This document shows, piece by piece, positions 63,519 to 64,000 of a stretch of 64,000 nt of DNA; the first letter of the stretch is position 1, and each line of letters starts with the position of its first letter. The DNA is from Nitrogeniibacter aestuarii. Lineage in GTDB: Bacteria > Pseudomonadota > Gammaproteobacteria > Burkholderiales > Rhodocyclaceae. A model generated the notes under the pieces. The model made no database searches. It was given only the letters and a program-made list of their open reading frames with translations, and was not told where the DNA came from. The stretch is from assembly GCF_017309585.1 (NCBI RefSeq), contig NZ_CP071321.1, forward strand, positions 2,418,001 to 2,482,000. Direction: 5' to 3'. Both the position numbers and the translations under genes were made by a program.

Positions 63519-64000
63519 TCAGCGTTTGACTGCTTCCAGATGCGCCAAAATGGGCTGCAGCATGGCGGCGCCCAGCCGCTTGCTGCGCGCGCCATTCCAT
63601 CCGACCTGACCGTCCGGCATCAATGCGTTGTCCTTGAAGGGCATTTCGAGGGTCAGCGATACGCAGCCGAACCGGTGCGCCACCCACTTGGACGCCAGCG
63701 TCAGCATTTCTTCGCCAAAACGATCGGGTGAGTAGCCGTGCTCTCGCTGAAAATCGGGGCTCGCTGCCGCAAACACATCGAGAAAGGCTGCCTCCTGAGC
63801 GAGTGTCCCGGCGGGGAAGCCTGGAATCATCCCGGCACCATCCGTAAAAACGTAAGGCAAGGACTCGTCACCATGGATGTCGAGGAATAGCTCGCAACCG
63901 TGGGCTTCCATGGCATTGCGCACCCAATACACCTCGGGGCTGCGCGCCACACTCGGGTTCATCCATTCTCGATTGAGGTTGGCGCCGGCCGCGTTGGTGC
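63519..64000 (-). CDS. M14-type (cytosolic) carboxypeptidase, C-terminal part
   Basis: The C-terminal 160 residues of an M14 zinc carboxypeptidase; the N-terminal part lies beyond the window edge. The visible part opens with TNAAGANLNREWMNPSVARS, an M14 signature, and continues with ELFLDIHGDE (zinc ligand His and the following acidic residues) and CVSLTLEMPFKD, whose Glu is the likely catalytic base. The nearest named group is M14-type cytosolic carboxypeptidase. Confidence 0.9.
   Translation of the reverse strand, partial: TNAAGANLNREWMNPSVARSPEVYWVRNAMEAHGCELFLDIHGDESLPYVFTDGAGMIPGFPAGTLAQEAAFLDVFAAASPDFQREHGYSPDRFGEEMLTLASKWVAHRFGCVSLTLEMPFKDNALMPDGQVGWNGARSKRLGAAMLQPILAHLEAVKR

Overview
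The window is a gene-dense, high-GC bacterial chromosome segment with almost no intergenic space. Its gene content (imuA-imuB-dnaE2 cassette, smpB/ratA/rnfH block, TRAP-TAXI transporter with a DctB/DctD pair, GlrK/QseG/GlrR cluster, fused pabB-pabC) suggests a betaproteobacterium, most likely of the Rhodocyclales (Azoarcus/Thauera/Denitromonas type). That placement is inferred from protein character, not from a search. I see no rRNA, tRNA, CRISPR array, prophage or insertion sequence.

Layout. 0-3.4 kb: guaB (minus), a DUF4124 protein, rnfH-ratA (minus) and smpB. 3.4-10.7 kb: a DctB-like kinase and DctD-like sigma-54 activator, directly followed by a sigma-54 promoter, a TAXI solute receptor and a fused TRAP permease; then a VOC protein. 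10.7-13.3 kb: a DAACS symporter and a small membrane protein (both minus). 13.3-18.7 kb: the SOS mutagenesis cassette imuA-imuB-dnaE2 under a LexA box. 18.9-21.9 kb: a compact operon of a CvnD/MglA-like small GTPase, three roadblock/LC7 proteins and two winged-helix-like proteins, resembling an actinobacterial conservon without its kinase. This is the best candidate for an undescribed system. 21.9-27.8 kb: small envelope proteins, an HhH plus OmpA-like pair, and mfd. 27.8-33 kb: an AraC regulator divergent from a peroxiredoxin-like protein, then aroG-serB-pabBC. 33-38.2 kb: a LysR regulator divergent from a redox cluster (extradiol dioxygenase, cytochrome b561, two YceI proteins, glutathionyl-hydroquinone reductase). 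38.2-40 kb: a thioredoxin-like protein with a permease, and a BON-domain protein. 40-44.5 kb: glrR-qseG-glrK (minus), divergent from a bactofilin gene that has a near-consensus sigma-54 promoter and upstream TGTC-N10-GACA GlrR boxes. 44.6-64 kb: ettA, a TonB-dependent receptor, TerB, c-di-GMP enzymes with an HDOD protein, a nitroreductase, creA, an orphan PilB/GspE-type ATPase, a PQQ-type sugar dehydrogenase, an RlmI-like methyltransferase, a membrane-anchored Mrr-like protein, slyX, a DUF805 protein and a truncated M14 carboxypeptidase at the edge.

Two sigma-54 circuits stand out because kinase, activator, promoter and target lie side by side: DctBD to the TRAP-TAXI transporter, and GlrKR to bactofilin. 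Three further local circuits have visible operator-like sites: LexA with imuABC, AraC with the peroxiredoxin, and LysR with the dioxygenase cluster.
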